DNA of 64,000 nt from an uncultured Vampirovibrio sp. (GCA_910579975.1 CAJTWU010000006.1:8355-72354), one strand, 5' to 3'; counted from the stretch's first letter, positions 53,161-61,052 are shown. Numbers and translations are program-made. The notes: generated from the letters alone by a model not told the origin.

Positions 53161-54181
53161 TTAATTCATTTTCAATTTTTTCAAGATATTCTTTTATAAT
53201 TTCATTATTGTAATCTTGTTTTATAAGAGCTTCGAGTTCTTTTTTTGCAACAGCAAGATAGCCTGTATCATAAAGTATAATTGATTTTAACAGTTTTGCC
53301 TCAAATAAATTAGAATTGAGTTCTTCTAATGCTCTTTTGTATTTTTTTTGTGAATAATACAGATTTGCTAGTGCAAAATGATAATTAGGATTTTCGGGTT
53401 CAAGTGAAATTGCTATATTGTAAAATTTCTTAGCCGGTTTAAGTTCATCAGCTTTGAAATAAGTACTAGCGCAGTTATAGTAGTATTCTGCAGTCTCTGG
53501 TGATACTTTTACTGCTTCCAAAAAATATTTTAAAGCAGTCTTATAATCTTTTTGATACTGTTTAATTAGTCCAGCAAAGTTTAAATAATCAGCATTTGCA
53601 CTGTCATATGGTATATTGTTTAAAAGCTCAATGCATTCATTTTTGTTATTTTGTTTATATAAAATCTTTCCTTTTAGCAAAAGATATTTGGTGTTATTTG
53701 GTTGTTCTTCAATTGCTTTATTTATTAATTCATATCCATTTTCACCGCAAAATAATTTTGCATAAGCAAGTTCATATAAAATTTCAGAAGATATTTTTTC
53801 AATTTCATACTGAAAAATTTCTTGATATCTTTCTTGTTTATTAAGTAATTCAAAAACTTCAGCTAAATCATTCGGGTTTTTAGATATGTAATAAATATTT
53901 TTAGCTGTTTGCTCAGCTTGAACAAATGCTTGTTTATCAACAAACATCTTTTTTAGAAGTTTTAAACTCCCAATATGGGTTGGATTGGTATCCAGTACCT
54001 GTTCAATATAATTCAAAGCATGTTCTTCTTCACCCATTAAGTAATAAATATCAGCGATTTCTAACAACAGTTCTGGACTTTTATTGTCAATTTCTAAAGC
54101 TTTATAAAATGCTTCAATTGCATGTTTATAATATCCTTTTGATTTTAATATAAAGCCTTCTTTTAATAAATTTTTAATCAT
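53153..54181 (-). CDS. TPR-repeat protein
   Basis: A 342-residue protein built almost entirely of tetratricopeptide repeats. Examples are GYYKHAIEAFYKALEIDNKS, GEEEHALNYIEQVLDTNPTH, KDYKTALKYFLEAVKVSPET and KKYKRALEELNSN. No signal peptide. It probably acts as a cytosolic interaction scaffold. It overlaps the DivIC-like gene by 8 bases and belongs to a three-gene unit with it and an outer-membrane-type protein. Confidence 0.8.
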   Translation of the reverse strand: MIKNLLKEGFILKSKGYYKHAIEAFYKALEIDNKSPELLLEIADIYYLMGEEEHALNYIEQVLDTNPTHIGSLKLLKKMFVDKQAFVQAEQTAKNIYYISKNPNDLAEVFELLNKQERYQEIFQYEIEKISSEILYELAYAKLFCGENGYELINKAIEEQPNNTKYLLLKGKILYKQNNKNECIELLNNIPYDSANADYLNFAGLIKQYQKDYKTALKYFLEAVKVSPETAEYYYNCASTYFKADELKPAKKFYNIAISLEPENPNYHFALANLYYSQKKYKRALEELNSNLFEAKLLKSIILYDTGYLAVAKKELEALIKQDYNNEIIKEYLEKIENELTN

Positions 54182-54602
54182 GTTTTAAGAAACCTGTTTT
54201 TTTAGGTATTTTATCTTGTTTTTCTTCGTCTTTAGGGGTGTTAATTATTACAAGAACCTCATCTTCTGATGACATTTTGAGGTTATTTCTTGCAATAGCT
54301 TCTATGCCGCTGACATTAGAAAAGTTATTGATGTTATCTTTTAATTGTTCGTTTAAATTTTTTGCAGCATCTCTGGTTTTTGTAATTTGAACAATTTTAG
54401 CATTATAAGAAATTACTTTGGATATATTTATAAAAGCACTTCTAACAACCTGTAGAAGACAAAAAAGTAAAATTATAGTCAAGAATGAATAATTAAATTT
54501 TGCATAAGCAGAACTATTAGAGGAAGTTTGCTTTTTTTTATTTCCTTGATTTTCTTTATTAACAACCTTTTTAGGTTTCTTTTCCTGTCTATAGCGTGCC
54601 AT
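54174..54602 (-). CDS. DivIC/FtsB-like septum formation initiator protein
   Basis: A 142-residue bitopic protein. A basic N-terminal tail (about 38 residues, Lys/Gln/Asn-rich) precedes one helix (residues 40-62, SFLTIILLFCLLQVVRSAFI). An extracytoplasmic coiled coil follows, then SGIEAIARNNLKMSSEDEVL (about residues 97-116), the conserved A.(E/R).(L/Y)M..pgE-like end of FtsB/DivIC. It would scaffold the division complex FtsL/FtsQ. Context gives no other cell-division gene. Confidence 0.75.
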   Translation of the reverse strand: MARYRQEKKPKKVVNKENQGNKKKQTSSNSSAYAKFNYSFLTIILLFCLLQVVRSAFINISKVISYNAKIVQITKTRDAAKNLNEQLKDNINNFSNVSGIEAIARNNLKMSSEDEVLVIINTPKDEEKQDKIPKKTGFLKHD

Positions 54603-54618
54603 ATTAAATCTTTCTTGA

Positions 54619-55341
54619 TTAAAGTTTAAAACCGGTTGAAAAGCTTACAGCAGAACTTCTTTGACCATTTCTATAATATGATTCTGCAACTTCAAGCTCA
54701 AACTTTAAAGAGTCTGCGTATTTTTGTAAAGATGGTGTGTAAATCAAAGTTATAGCATTTTTATTTTTGGGTAAGTTCATATAACTTGTGAAAGAATCTT
54801 TTAAAGTTAAATTTTTGGTAAGATGCCATTCTGGAGCAATTCTTAATGTGTTGTATTGATTTCCTAAATCCTGATTAGTTGATTGACGTATAGATGTTGT
54901 TAAAGATAAATATTTTGGAGTGTCATACCTTAAAAAAAAAGCGGTTGTGTCTTCCATTTGAGAATATGAAAGTTCTTGTTCCCAGGTTTGACCATAAGAA
55001 AATCCGCCAACTTTTTCAGAAACACTTCCAGCTAGCGGTAAAATATCTCCTAATGAGCGTCTGTTAACAGCAGAACGTGCAAGAGCACTTCTTTTAGTGT
55101 TAGCATTAGAAGTGATATTTATAATACCTACGGGAAGAGTTAATGAACGCTGTGGAATATTAACCTGTGGTTTTTCGATGTTTTCATCAAGATAGATTGT
55201 TTCTACCGGATTATCATCATACTCGATTTGACCTTGTAATTTTATTGTTTCTTTAATGTGCGTATTCTCTGTTTTTTCTGCTGAAAAAACAGGTGTTAAA
55301 TTCAATAACATTAAAGATAAAACAATAATTACTCTTTTCAT
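54619..55341 (-). CDS. Predicted outer-membrane beta-barrel protein
   Basis: A 240-residue exported protein with a signal peptide (residues 1-20, LTPVFSAE). From about residue 115 alternating strands appear (AFFLRYDTPKYLSLTTSIRQ, LRIAPEWHLTKNLTLKDSF, KFELEVAESYYRNGQRSSA). It ends in VSFSTGFKL, not a perfect aromatic-terminal barrel signature. An eight- to ten-strand barrel is plausible. Family not recognised. First gene of the unit with the DivIC-like and TPR genes. Confidence 0.65.
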   Translation of the reverse strand: MKRVIIVLSLMLLNLTPVFSAEKTENTHIKETIKLQGQIEYDDNPVETIYLDENIEKPQVNIPQRSLTLPVGIINITSNANTKRSALARSAVNRRSLGDILPLAGSVSEKVGGFSYGQTWEQELSYSQMEDTTAFFLRYDTPKYLSLTTSIRQSTNQDLGNQYNTLRIAPEWHLTKNLTLKDSFTSYMNLPKNKNAITLIYTPSLQKYADSLKFELEVAESYYRNGQRSSAVSFSTGFKL

Positions 55342-55347
55342 ACTTAT

Positions 55348-55353
55348 ATTTTA
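55348..55353 (-). promoter_or_regulatory. -10 box, leaderless start of barrel-protein gene
   Basis: On the minus strand TAAAAT, six bases (ATAAGT), ATG. No ribosome binding site. A TTGTWACAA copy lies about 45 bases upstream. Confidence 0.5.
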
Positions 55354-55397
55354 ATTTAAATAAATAATGATTTCAATCAGGAATATAAAGTAAAAAA

Positions 55398-55406
55398 TTG
55401 TAACAA
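55398..55406. promoter_or_regulatory. TTGTWACAA palindrome, copy 4
   Basis: TTGTAACAA followed by AAAGTATATA on the plus strand, nearly the same as copy 1 (TTGTAACAATAAGTATATA). On the minus strand it lies 57 bases before the barrel-protein ATG. Confidence 0.4.
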
Positions 55407-55482
55407 AAAGTATATACTTTTCACACAAATGGTTATTTATACTGTTTAATATAAATATGGTATGTATTGTGTTATAGATAAT

Positions 55483-55514
55483 AAAAAACCGAACATTCAA
55501 ATGTTCGGTTTTTT
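55483..55514. terminator. Bidirectional terminator
   Basis: AAAAAACCGAACATT, a minimal loop, AATGTTCGGTTTTTT. It ends the minus-strand coiled-coil gene, whose stop it touches. Confidence 0.85.
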
Positions 55515-56178
55515 ATTTGATAAATCTGGATATTTCGTTTTGGATTGAGTTTGCTTTAATAATATATTTTGAAAGCTGGTCATATTTATCAATATTTTCG
55601 CCGTAAGGTATGTTCATTGAGATTAATTCATCAACGCTTCTGCTGATGTTTTCTAATTTATGAAGCGATTTTTTTAATTCTAATACAGATGAAAATCTTT
55701 TTGGAAGCTTGGAAAGTAGTTTTTCAGATAATTCAGAGATATTTTTTTGTAATCCATTTAGTTTTGGTTTTAATTTATCTCCCAATACATTGGTAAGCCT
55801 TGCAGATATACTTTTTTCTTTATACATAGCAACAAGAGCTTCGTAGTCTTCTTTCATGATAATTTGCCGCCCGCTGAGCTCACCGGCTAATTCATAGTTT
55901 TGAATATCTTTTGCAGCTTGGATTTGAAGCTCAAGAGACTGAATATCTTCTTCTACTTTGGATATTTTATATTCCAGTTTGAATAAATCGTCGCTTACAT
56001 CTTTGTAGGCATCTTCTTTAAGAAGATTAAAGTCATAGTCATTTAATCTTCTCGCCGGTTCTGTAATATCTTGATATAATGGCTTGGCAACACTATCAGA
56101 AAGGAAAAAGTTGTTTTCATTTTCTTTAAATGAGCTATTGCCTGATACTTGAAATATATCACCACTGTTATTATTCAT
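55513..56178 (-). CDS. Orphan coiled-coil protein with UVR-like motif
   Basis: A 221-residue cytosolic protein. After a disordered N-terminus, residues 70-135 form a coiled coil with LELQIQAAKDIQNYELAGEL, reading like a UVR motif (UvrB/UvrC interaction type). A further helical bundle follows. Such motifs occur in several unrelated adaptors, so DNA repair is not implied. TATAAT ends six bases before the ATG. Confidence 0.6.
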   Translation of the reverse strand: MNNNSGDIFQVSGNSSFKENENNFFLSDSVAKPLYQDITEPARRLNDYDFNLLKEDAYKDVSDDLFKLEYKISKVEEDIQSLELQIQAAKDIQNYELAGELSGRQIIMKEDYEALVAMYKEKSISARLTNVLGDKLKPKLNGLQKNISELSEKLLSKLPKRFSSVLELKKSLHKLENISRSVDELISMNIPYGENIDKYDQLSKYIIKANSIQNEISRFIK

Positions 56179-56184
56179 AGCTAT

Positions 56185-56190
56185 ATTATA
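56185..56190 (-). promoter_or_regulatory. -10 box, leaderless start of coiled-coil gene
   Basis: On the minus strand a perfect TATAAT, six bases (ATAGCT), ATG. The preceding gene's stop is close by, and there is no ribosome binding site. Confidence 0.6.
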
Positions 56191-56194
56191 CAGG

Positions 56195-56752
56195 CTACAG
56201 CAAATATTCGCAAACTTCTGCTTTTAATTTTTTAGCAGGATAATAATCTGGTAAAATTTTTAAACATTCATCTATGTGGTAATTAGCATAACTATATTCA
56301 TGCGTATTAATGAAATACTTTGCATACATAAAATGAAGTTCAGGGTCTTTATAAAAGATGTTTTTTGATTTATCAAGGTATTTTTTTGAAGCATTAAAAA
56401 GCTTATTCTCATACATAACTCTTGCTGTAAATTTGTATGCTTCCTGATTAATTTCGGCTAAAAAATCAATAGCACCAAGAAGTTGTTCTACATAATCAAT
56501 TTTTTCATTTTTAATCAAAAAATCTAAATCGATTTCCAGAAAATTTCTAATATCAAAATAGCTTGGAAAAACTTCAGTATAACCATTTAAGATATTTATT
56601 AGAAATATTCCCCATTTTCCCCTTGGAGAGTCTATTGTCTCAAAAATTTTTAATGCACCCGGCAAATCATCTTTTATGATTAATAAATATGCACATTCGA
56701 GACTAATTGGTTTAAAAGTTAAAACAGTATTGTTTTCTGAGAAAAAGAACAT
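56195..56752 (-). CDS. TPR-like helical protein after csrA
   Basis: A 185-residue helical protein with degenerate TPR-like pairs (DLPGALKIFETID, KLFNASKKYLDKS, HEYSYANYHIDECLKILPDY). Its ATG directly abuts the csrA stop, so translation is coupled. Function unknown; position suggests involvement with the FliW-CsrA switch. Confidence 0.65.
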   Translation of the reverse strand: MFFFSENNTVLTFKPISLECAYLLIIKDDLPGALKIFETIDSPRGKWGIFLINILNGYTEVFPSYFDIRNFLEIDLDFLIKNEKIDYVEQLLGAIDFLAEINQEAYKFTARVMYENKLFNASKKYLDKSKNIFYKDPELHFMYAKYFINTHEYSYANYHIDECLKILPDYYPAKKLKAEVCEYLL

Positions 56753-57088
56753 CTAGTTATTTTGTTTTTTTATAATAATTTTCTTAGATTTTTTAGTTTC
56801 ATCAATCTCGATTTCTCCGGTTTCAGGAGTAGTTTCGAGAGTATCGTTTAGCTTGACTTTATCGTCTTTAAGTAAGTCTGATACCGAGTCGACAGTGTTA
56901 ATGTTTGTATTTTTACCAATAAGATTGGCAAGTTTGACCTGATAATAGATTTCTTCTCTGTAAATTTTGACATCTTTATCAGCTTCAATAGCAATCTTAC
57001 ATTGACCATTCTTAGATTCAACAACAGTAATAACAATGTTGTCGTTAATCATTATTTTTTGACCATTTTTTCTGGAAATTACTAACAT
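56753..57088 (-). CDS. csrA: Carbon storage regulator CsrA with extended tail
   Basis: A 111-residue CsrA. The first 60 residues hold the RNA-binding fold: MLVISRKNGQKIMINDNIVI, QCKIAIEADKDVKIYREEIY (the REEIY motif with the RNA-contacting Arg is kept; the usual GIEAP is AIEAD). An extra 50-residue Asp/Thr/Lys-rich tail ending KKIIIKKQNN is uncommon. It lies directly downstream of fliW, whose product sequesters CsrA. Represses translation of target mRNAs. Confidence 0.92.
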   Translation of the reverse strand: MLVISRKNGQKIMINDNIVITVVESKNGQCKIAIEADKDVKIYREEIYYQVKLANLIGKNTNINTVDSVSDLLKDDKVKLNDTLETTPETGEIEIDETKKSKKIIIKKQNN

Positions 57089-57100
57089 TTCAATCCTTAA

Positions 57101-57535
57101 CTAATTTTGTTTTTTAAACAACGGGAAGCTCACATCATATCCTGAGCCTGATAAAATAACTTGTCCGGCTAATTTTTCATCTAAATTAAAAATAATCGGA
57201 GCAAGCAGATTTAAGGTTGTTTCTTGAGGGTTATCTTGTGGAATTGAAGCTATATTCATAACTAAAAGACTTTCCACATTTTTTATTTTTAAAGTGTCTA
57301 CTACGTTATCAGACAAATCTATAGCATAATCTACATTCAAACTGAACACGGATACTATAGGGAATGCAAGAGAAGGGTCTTCAATTGATTGAAGCCATTT
57401 AAAAAAGCTTTCTTGATTTAAATCAAGTATAACAAATTTTTTTAATTCATTGAAACCAATAATTGGAAGACAGAATTCAAAAATTCTATCTTCCTCAATA
57501 TCAATTTCTCCAAATCTAATTGTATCAATTTTCAT
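57101..57535 (-). CDS. fliW: Flagellar assembly factor/CsrA antagonist FliW
   Basis: A 144-residue FliW. Typical are IRFGEIDIEEDRIFEFCLPI followed by IGFNELKKFVILDL, and FFKWLQSIEDPSLAFPIV near residue 44. FliW binds CsrA and, in flagellated bacteria, is displaced by flagellin, tying CsrA activity to filament assembly. No flagellar structural gene is in this window, so whether the organism is flagellated remains open. In operon with csrA 12 bases downstream. Confidence 0.92.
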   Translation of the reverse strand: MKIDTIRFGEIDIEEDRIFEFCLPIIGFNELKKFVILDLNQESFFKWLQSIEDPSLAFPIVSVFSLNVDYAIDLSDNVVDTLKIKNVESLLVMNIASIPQDNPQETTLNLLAPIIFNLDEKLAGQVILSGSGYDVSFPLFKKQN

Positions 57536-57539
57536 TAAA

Positions 57540-58250
57540 TTAAAATCCTAATGACATATTATTGGTAAGCATTGCTTGAATAACTTGAGGGTTCATCGCA
57601 GCACCGCCAAACATGTTAAACATTTGTGCTTGCTGATTAGTGTTTGAAAAAGTATCATATAAACCAGCCTTCTGTAAAGTTCTAATAGCAGCAACGATTT
57701 CATCATTAGAAGGTGCTGTATCATTCATGCTTGAGAAGTCTTTGAATTCTTTGAACTTTTGAGGATTAATATCTTCATTACGGTTCATGTCTCTTTTTAA
57801 TTGGTCAATATGTAATTTTTCAAAATCACTTTGAACTTCATCAGAAACCTTTTTTCTGGAAACACTTTGGATAAATTCATCTAAAGAAGATTCAAATGTA
57901 GGTTCTTGACATTTTTCAGGGTCTTCTAAGCATCTTTTTCCTTTTTCAGCATAAGCATAGATGCTGTTTCCAGGAGAAGTAAGTGAAAGTGCTCTTTCGT
58001 AGTTTGCGATTGCTTCTTCAGACTTCCCGATGTGAGCAGAAGTCATACCAAGATAATAATATGCAACAGCATTAGAGCTGTCTTTCTTGATAATTTCATT
58101 TAAAGTTGTATAACACTCTGTATAATTACCGGCTTTATAACATTTTATTGCTCTTGCTAAATCTGCATTAGCTGATGGTTTTGAGTATGCAAAATTAATA
58201 GTTGAAGATAAAACCAATATGCTCAAAAGCGCTACAAATTTCTTTTTCAT
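57540..58250 (-). CDS. Secreted TPR protein upstream of fliW
   Basis: A 236-residue protein with a signal peptide (residues 1-23, STINFAYSK). Two clear TPRs follow (KCYKAGNYTECYTTLNEIIK, GKSEEAIANYERALSLTS; residues 35-105). The rest is charged, ending in a Met/Asn/Gln-rich segment. It lies 4 bases before fliW, so probably one transcript. AAGGATT precedes the ATG. Confidence 0.72.
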   Translation of the reverse strand: MKKKFVALLSILVLSSTINFAYSKPSANADLARAIKCYKAGNYTECYTTLNEIIKKDSSNAVAYYYLGMTSAHIGKSEEAIANYERALSLTSPGNSIYAYAEKGKRCLEDPEKCQEPTFESSLDEFIQSVSRKKVSDEVQSDFEKLHIDQLKRDMNRNEDINPQKFKEFKDFSSMNDTAPSNDEIVAAIRTLQKAGLYDTFSNTNQQAQMFNMFGGAAMNPQVIQAMLTNNMSLGF

Positions 58251-58346
58251 AATAATCCTTCTTATCTAAACGTAACTACTATTAATTATATAATACAACA
58301 GAGAACAAATCTCTGAATACATCATATAATTGATTATACTATATAT

Positions 58347-59297
58347 TTATAAGGATAACAAGCTTGGTGTCAATAAATAGTCTCCAATTTCTTTTTCCAG
58401 GTTTGTTCCAAAGATATTATTTATTTCTTTAATAAAGTAGCATGGACTTGTGACATTAACTTCTATAATCTTTCCATTTATAACATCCAGACCAGCCATT
58501 TCAATACCTGAGGCATTAAGTTTTTGGGCAACCGGTGTGAAGTGGTTTAGCTCTTCTTTTGTCAGCTCTGATTTTACTATAAAGCTGTCTGAATGAGTAT
58601 TGAACTTAAAATCATCCTTGCTTGGAAGTTTTTTAATACTGTATGGTAAGATTTTGTCACCAAGTGTCAACACCCTGATATCTCCGGATTTTACCTCCGG
58701 GATGAATTCTTGTATCATAACCAGAGTTGTCTGATTGTTTGTAAGCGTATTTATTATTGTTCTTGTATTGGGATCACCTTCATAGAGATACATAACTCCG
58801 GAGCCAAAGCATCTGTTTAGCGGTTTTAAAACAATTTGACGTTTTTTAATCAAAAAATCCTCAATATCTTCCAGTGATGATGTGACCAGAGTATCAGTCA
58901 TATATTCACTAAAATGTACGCTATGCAATTTTTCGTTAAAATCTCTTATTGCTCTTGGTGAATTTACCACTTTAGTGTTAACAAAATCAAAAATGTATGT
59001 TGCATTAATATAATCTATATCAACAGGTGGATCAGGTCTAAACATAACTAAGTCAAAACTGTTGATTTCGTGTTCTGATAACTCTTTATTGTAGAATATA
59101 TCTTCATTTTTAGTAAAAGTCTTATAGCACTTTGTAAAAGCAGTTTTACCTTTTAATGACAGATTTGGTGTCGTGGTTATATAAACATCTTCATTTCTGT
59201 CAAGAAACTCTTTTATTATCCAAAAATTTGTAACTAATTTATTATATTCAAAATACTTAAGTTCGATTTTATCAATAATAAATAATATTTTTCTCAT
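58347..59297 (-). CDS. GshB-like ATP-grasp ligase
   Basis: A 316-residue ATP-grasp protein, the same length as E. coli glutathione synthetase. The alignment is evident: VMFRPDPPVDIDYINATYI, VNSPRAIRDFNEKLHSVHFS, IVLKPLNRCFGSGVMYL, SGDIRVLTLGDKILPYSIKK, IIEVNVTSPCYFIKEI. However, the Gly-rich loop after the PY strand (RGNLAAGG in GshB) is replaced by a FNTHSDSF-like stretch. Substrate may therefore differ. The start is placed at 59297 with GAGGAAA upstream. No gshA is seen. It is divergent from the Cys/Ser/Gly repeat peptide gene. Confidence 0.78.
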   Translation of the reverse strand: MRKILFIIDKIELKYFEYNKLVTNFWIIKEFLDRNEDVYITTTPNLSLKGKTAFTKCYKTFTKNEDIFYNKELSEHEINSFDLVMFRPDPPVDIDYINATYIFDFVNTKVVNSPRAIRDFNEKLHSVHFSEYMTDTLVTSSLEDIEDFLIKKRQIVLKPLNRCFGSGVMYLYEGDPNTRTIINTLTNNQTTLVMIQEFIPEVKSGDIRVLTLGDKILPYSIKKLPSKDDFKFNTHSDSFIVKSELTKEELNHFTPVAQKLNASGIEMAGLDVINGKIIEVNVTSPCYFIKEINNIFGTNLEKEIGDYLLTPSLLSL

Positions 59298-59407
59298 CTG
59301 ATTTTCCTCTATATTATTGGATGTTATCACTCACGCGTATTAATGTAAACTATCTTACAGGTTAAGATTTGTTAAATACTTCTCAATCTATAATATAGTG
59401 TTAAGAA

Positions 59408-59416
59408 TTGTAACAA
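59408..59416. promoter_or_regulatory. TTGTWACAA palindrome, copy 5
   Basis: TTGTAACAA followed at once by a TAAAAT in the divergent gap between the ATP-grasp gene and the repeat-peptide gene, 77 bases before the latter. Confidence 0.4.
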
Positions 59417-59492
59417 ATAAAATGCCTCTTGAAATCCAAGAAAACATAAATACTTTATATAGATGTAAACACAAAGTACAGGATTGTAAAAG

Positions 59493-59837
59493 ATGGCTTA
59501 TTTAACTCTTAATAATTCAGAAGATAAAACAAATACTTGCTTTAAATTTATTGGTGCAGATACAAAACCAAAATCAACAAATTTGATTTCTAATACAGTT
59601 TCACTTCTAAATTCAAATGATGGTGGAAATGATACATGCAGTTTTTATTCAGGTCCTTCAGATGCAGTAATTGCTGCATTTGGTGAAAGTTATGAATCTT
59701 GTGGTTCAATCGCTTATTCAGGCAGTGAGTCTTGCGGCTCTATTGCATACTCCGGCGGTGGTGAATCTTGCGGTTCAATTGCTTCATCTTCATCAGGATC
59801 AAGTTTTTCAGGCGGTGGTTGCAGTTATAGCTGCTAA
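59493..59837 (+). CDS. Cys/Ser/Gly repeat peptide (possible precursor peptide)
   Basis: A 114-residue protein. A polar, non-repetitive N-terminal half (about 64 residues) is followed by three copies of ESCGSIA at residues 68-74, 79-85 and 91-97, each Tyr/Ser-Ser-Gly spaced. It ends in a Ser/Gly run and GGGCSYSC at the very C-terminus. Seven Cys in all, five in the last 45 residues. A leader-like front and a Cys/Ser core is the form of a RiPP precursor, or of a small Cys-rich surface protein. No lanthipeptide, radical-SAM or YcaO enzyme is adjacent; a GshB-like ATP-grasp is divergent. The repeats differ by synonymous changes, which argues for selection on protein. Confidence 0.6.
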   Translation: MAYLTLNNSEDKTNTCFKFIGADTKPKSTNLISNTVSLLNSNDGGNDTCSFYSGPSDAVIAAFGESYESCGSIAYSGSESCGSIAYSGGGESCGSIASSSSGSSFSGGGCSYSC

Positions 59838-59860
59838 GAAATTTTAAAGAAAAAGAATTT

Positions 59861-59889
59861 AATCCGAACTTCAGGTTCGGATTTTTTTT
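59861..59889 (+). terminator. Rho-independent terminator
   Basis: AATCCGAAC, short loop, GTTCGGATT followed by eight T. It ends the repeat-peptide gene. Confidence 0.87.
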
Positions 59890-59898
59890 GTAAATTTC

Positions 59899-59927
59899 TT
59901 GTCAAAACATTGTTACAATGTTAGTAT
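59899..59927 (+). promoter_or_regulatory. pilT promoter with palindrome in spacer
   Basis: TTGTCA, 17 bases, TAGTAT. The spacer contains CATTGTTACAATG, a 13-bp palindrome that includes TTGTWACAA copy 6. A repressor bound here would block RNA polymerase. An AGAGGA ribosome binding site follows, so pilT is a normally led gene. Confidence 0.6.
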
Positions 59928-59954
59928 ATAAGAAGTTTGGGAGAGGATTTTTTT

Positions 59955-61052
59955 ATGTCTGAAACATTTAATATTGTGCAGTTTTTAAGAAGTGCAGTTG
60001 CTACAGGAGCTTCTGATGAACACTTAAAAGTTGGTCAGCAGCCATACATCAGAAAAAATGGTTATATCAGAAAAATCAGCATGGATGTTTTGACTAAAGA
60101 AGATTTAGATATGGCTATTCTTGAAATTGCGCCATTATCAGTTCGTGATGCGATTTTATCAATGCGTGATTTGGACTTTATGTATGAAATTAAAGGTTGT
60201 TCGAGATTTAGGGTTAATTATAACAGACAACTGGGACAACCGGCTCTTGTTATAAGAAATATTCCTTATGGAATTCCACAGTTAAAAGATTTATCTTTGC
60301 CTGATGTGCTCAATAATGTAATTGATTTTCCAAATGGTATTATTCTGGTAACAGGTCCGACCGGGAGCGGTAAGTCAACTACTTTAGCTTCTCTTATTAA
60401 TGAAATCAGTTTAAAAAATTCAAAACACATTATAACTATTGAAGACCCGATTGAATATGTGTTCAATTGTCAGAAGAGTATTATTTCACAACGTCAAGTC
60501 GGGGTTGATACTGATAGTTTTTCTGATGGTATTAAGTATGCTTTAAGACAGGATCCGGATGTAATTTTTATTGGTGAAATCCGTGATAAAGATACGATGG
60601 CTGCAGCTCTAAAAGCTGCTGAAACAGGTCATTTGGTATTGTCTACGCTGCACACAAATGATGCTGTTCAAACCATCAACAGAATTATTAATATGTTCGA
60701 AGAATCAAATAGGGAAATTGTTAGAAGACAGGTTGCAGATACTTTAAGAGCTACAATAGCTCAGAAACTTGTTTACTCGGAGGCTAAACAAACACGTTAT
60801 CCGGCTTGTGAAATTATGGTTGTGACTTCAACTATTCGTGATTATATCCAGAAAGACAATACTGAAGAAATCTATGAATTGTTGGCTGACAATACAATTG
60901 ATGACATGGTTTCGATGAATATTTCTCTAGCAAGACTAGTAGAAGCAGGACTTATTTCTCAAGAAGAAGCTCTTGAATGCTCTAATGAGGCAAATGAGTT
61001 GGAAAAGATTTTCAGGGGAGTTTATCAAGGTACTAAATCATATTATGACTAA
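59955..61052 (+). CDS. pilT: Type IV pilus retraction ATPase PilT
   Basis: A 365-residue PilT, the hexameric motor that depolymerises type IV pili. N-terminal PAS-like domain with ATGASDEHLKVGQQPYIRKN. Walker A GPTGSGKSTT lies near residue 135. The Asp box IITIEDPIEYVF is near 162, Walker B RQDPDVIFIGEIRD near 200 and the His box TGHLVLSTLHTNDAV near 225. The start is at 59955 because AGAGGA lies 9 bases upstream. With dprA elsewhere in the window it suggests competence or twitching. No other pil gene is adjacent. Overlaps recO by 8 bases. Confidence 0.93.
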   Translation: MSETFNIVQFLRSAVATGASDEHLKVGQQPYIRKNGYIRKISMDVLTKEDLDMAILEIAPLSVRDAILSMRDLDFMYEIKGCSRFRVNYNRQLGQPALVIRNIPYGIPQLKDLSLPDVLNNVIDFPNGIILVTGPTGSGKSTTLASLINEISLKNSKHIITIEDPIEYVFNCQKSIISQRQVGVDTDSFSDGIKYALRQDPDVIFIGEIRDKDTMAAALKAAETGHLVLSTLHTNDAVQTINRIINMFEESNREIVRRQVADTLRATIAQKLVYSEAKQTRYPACEIMVVTSTIRDYIQKDNTEEIYELLADNTIDDMVSMNISLARLVEAGLISQEEALECSNEANELEKIFRGVYQGTKSYYD

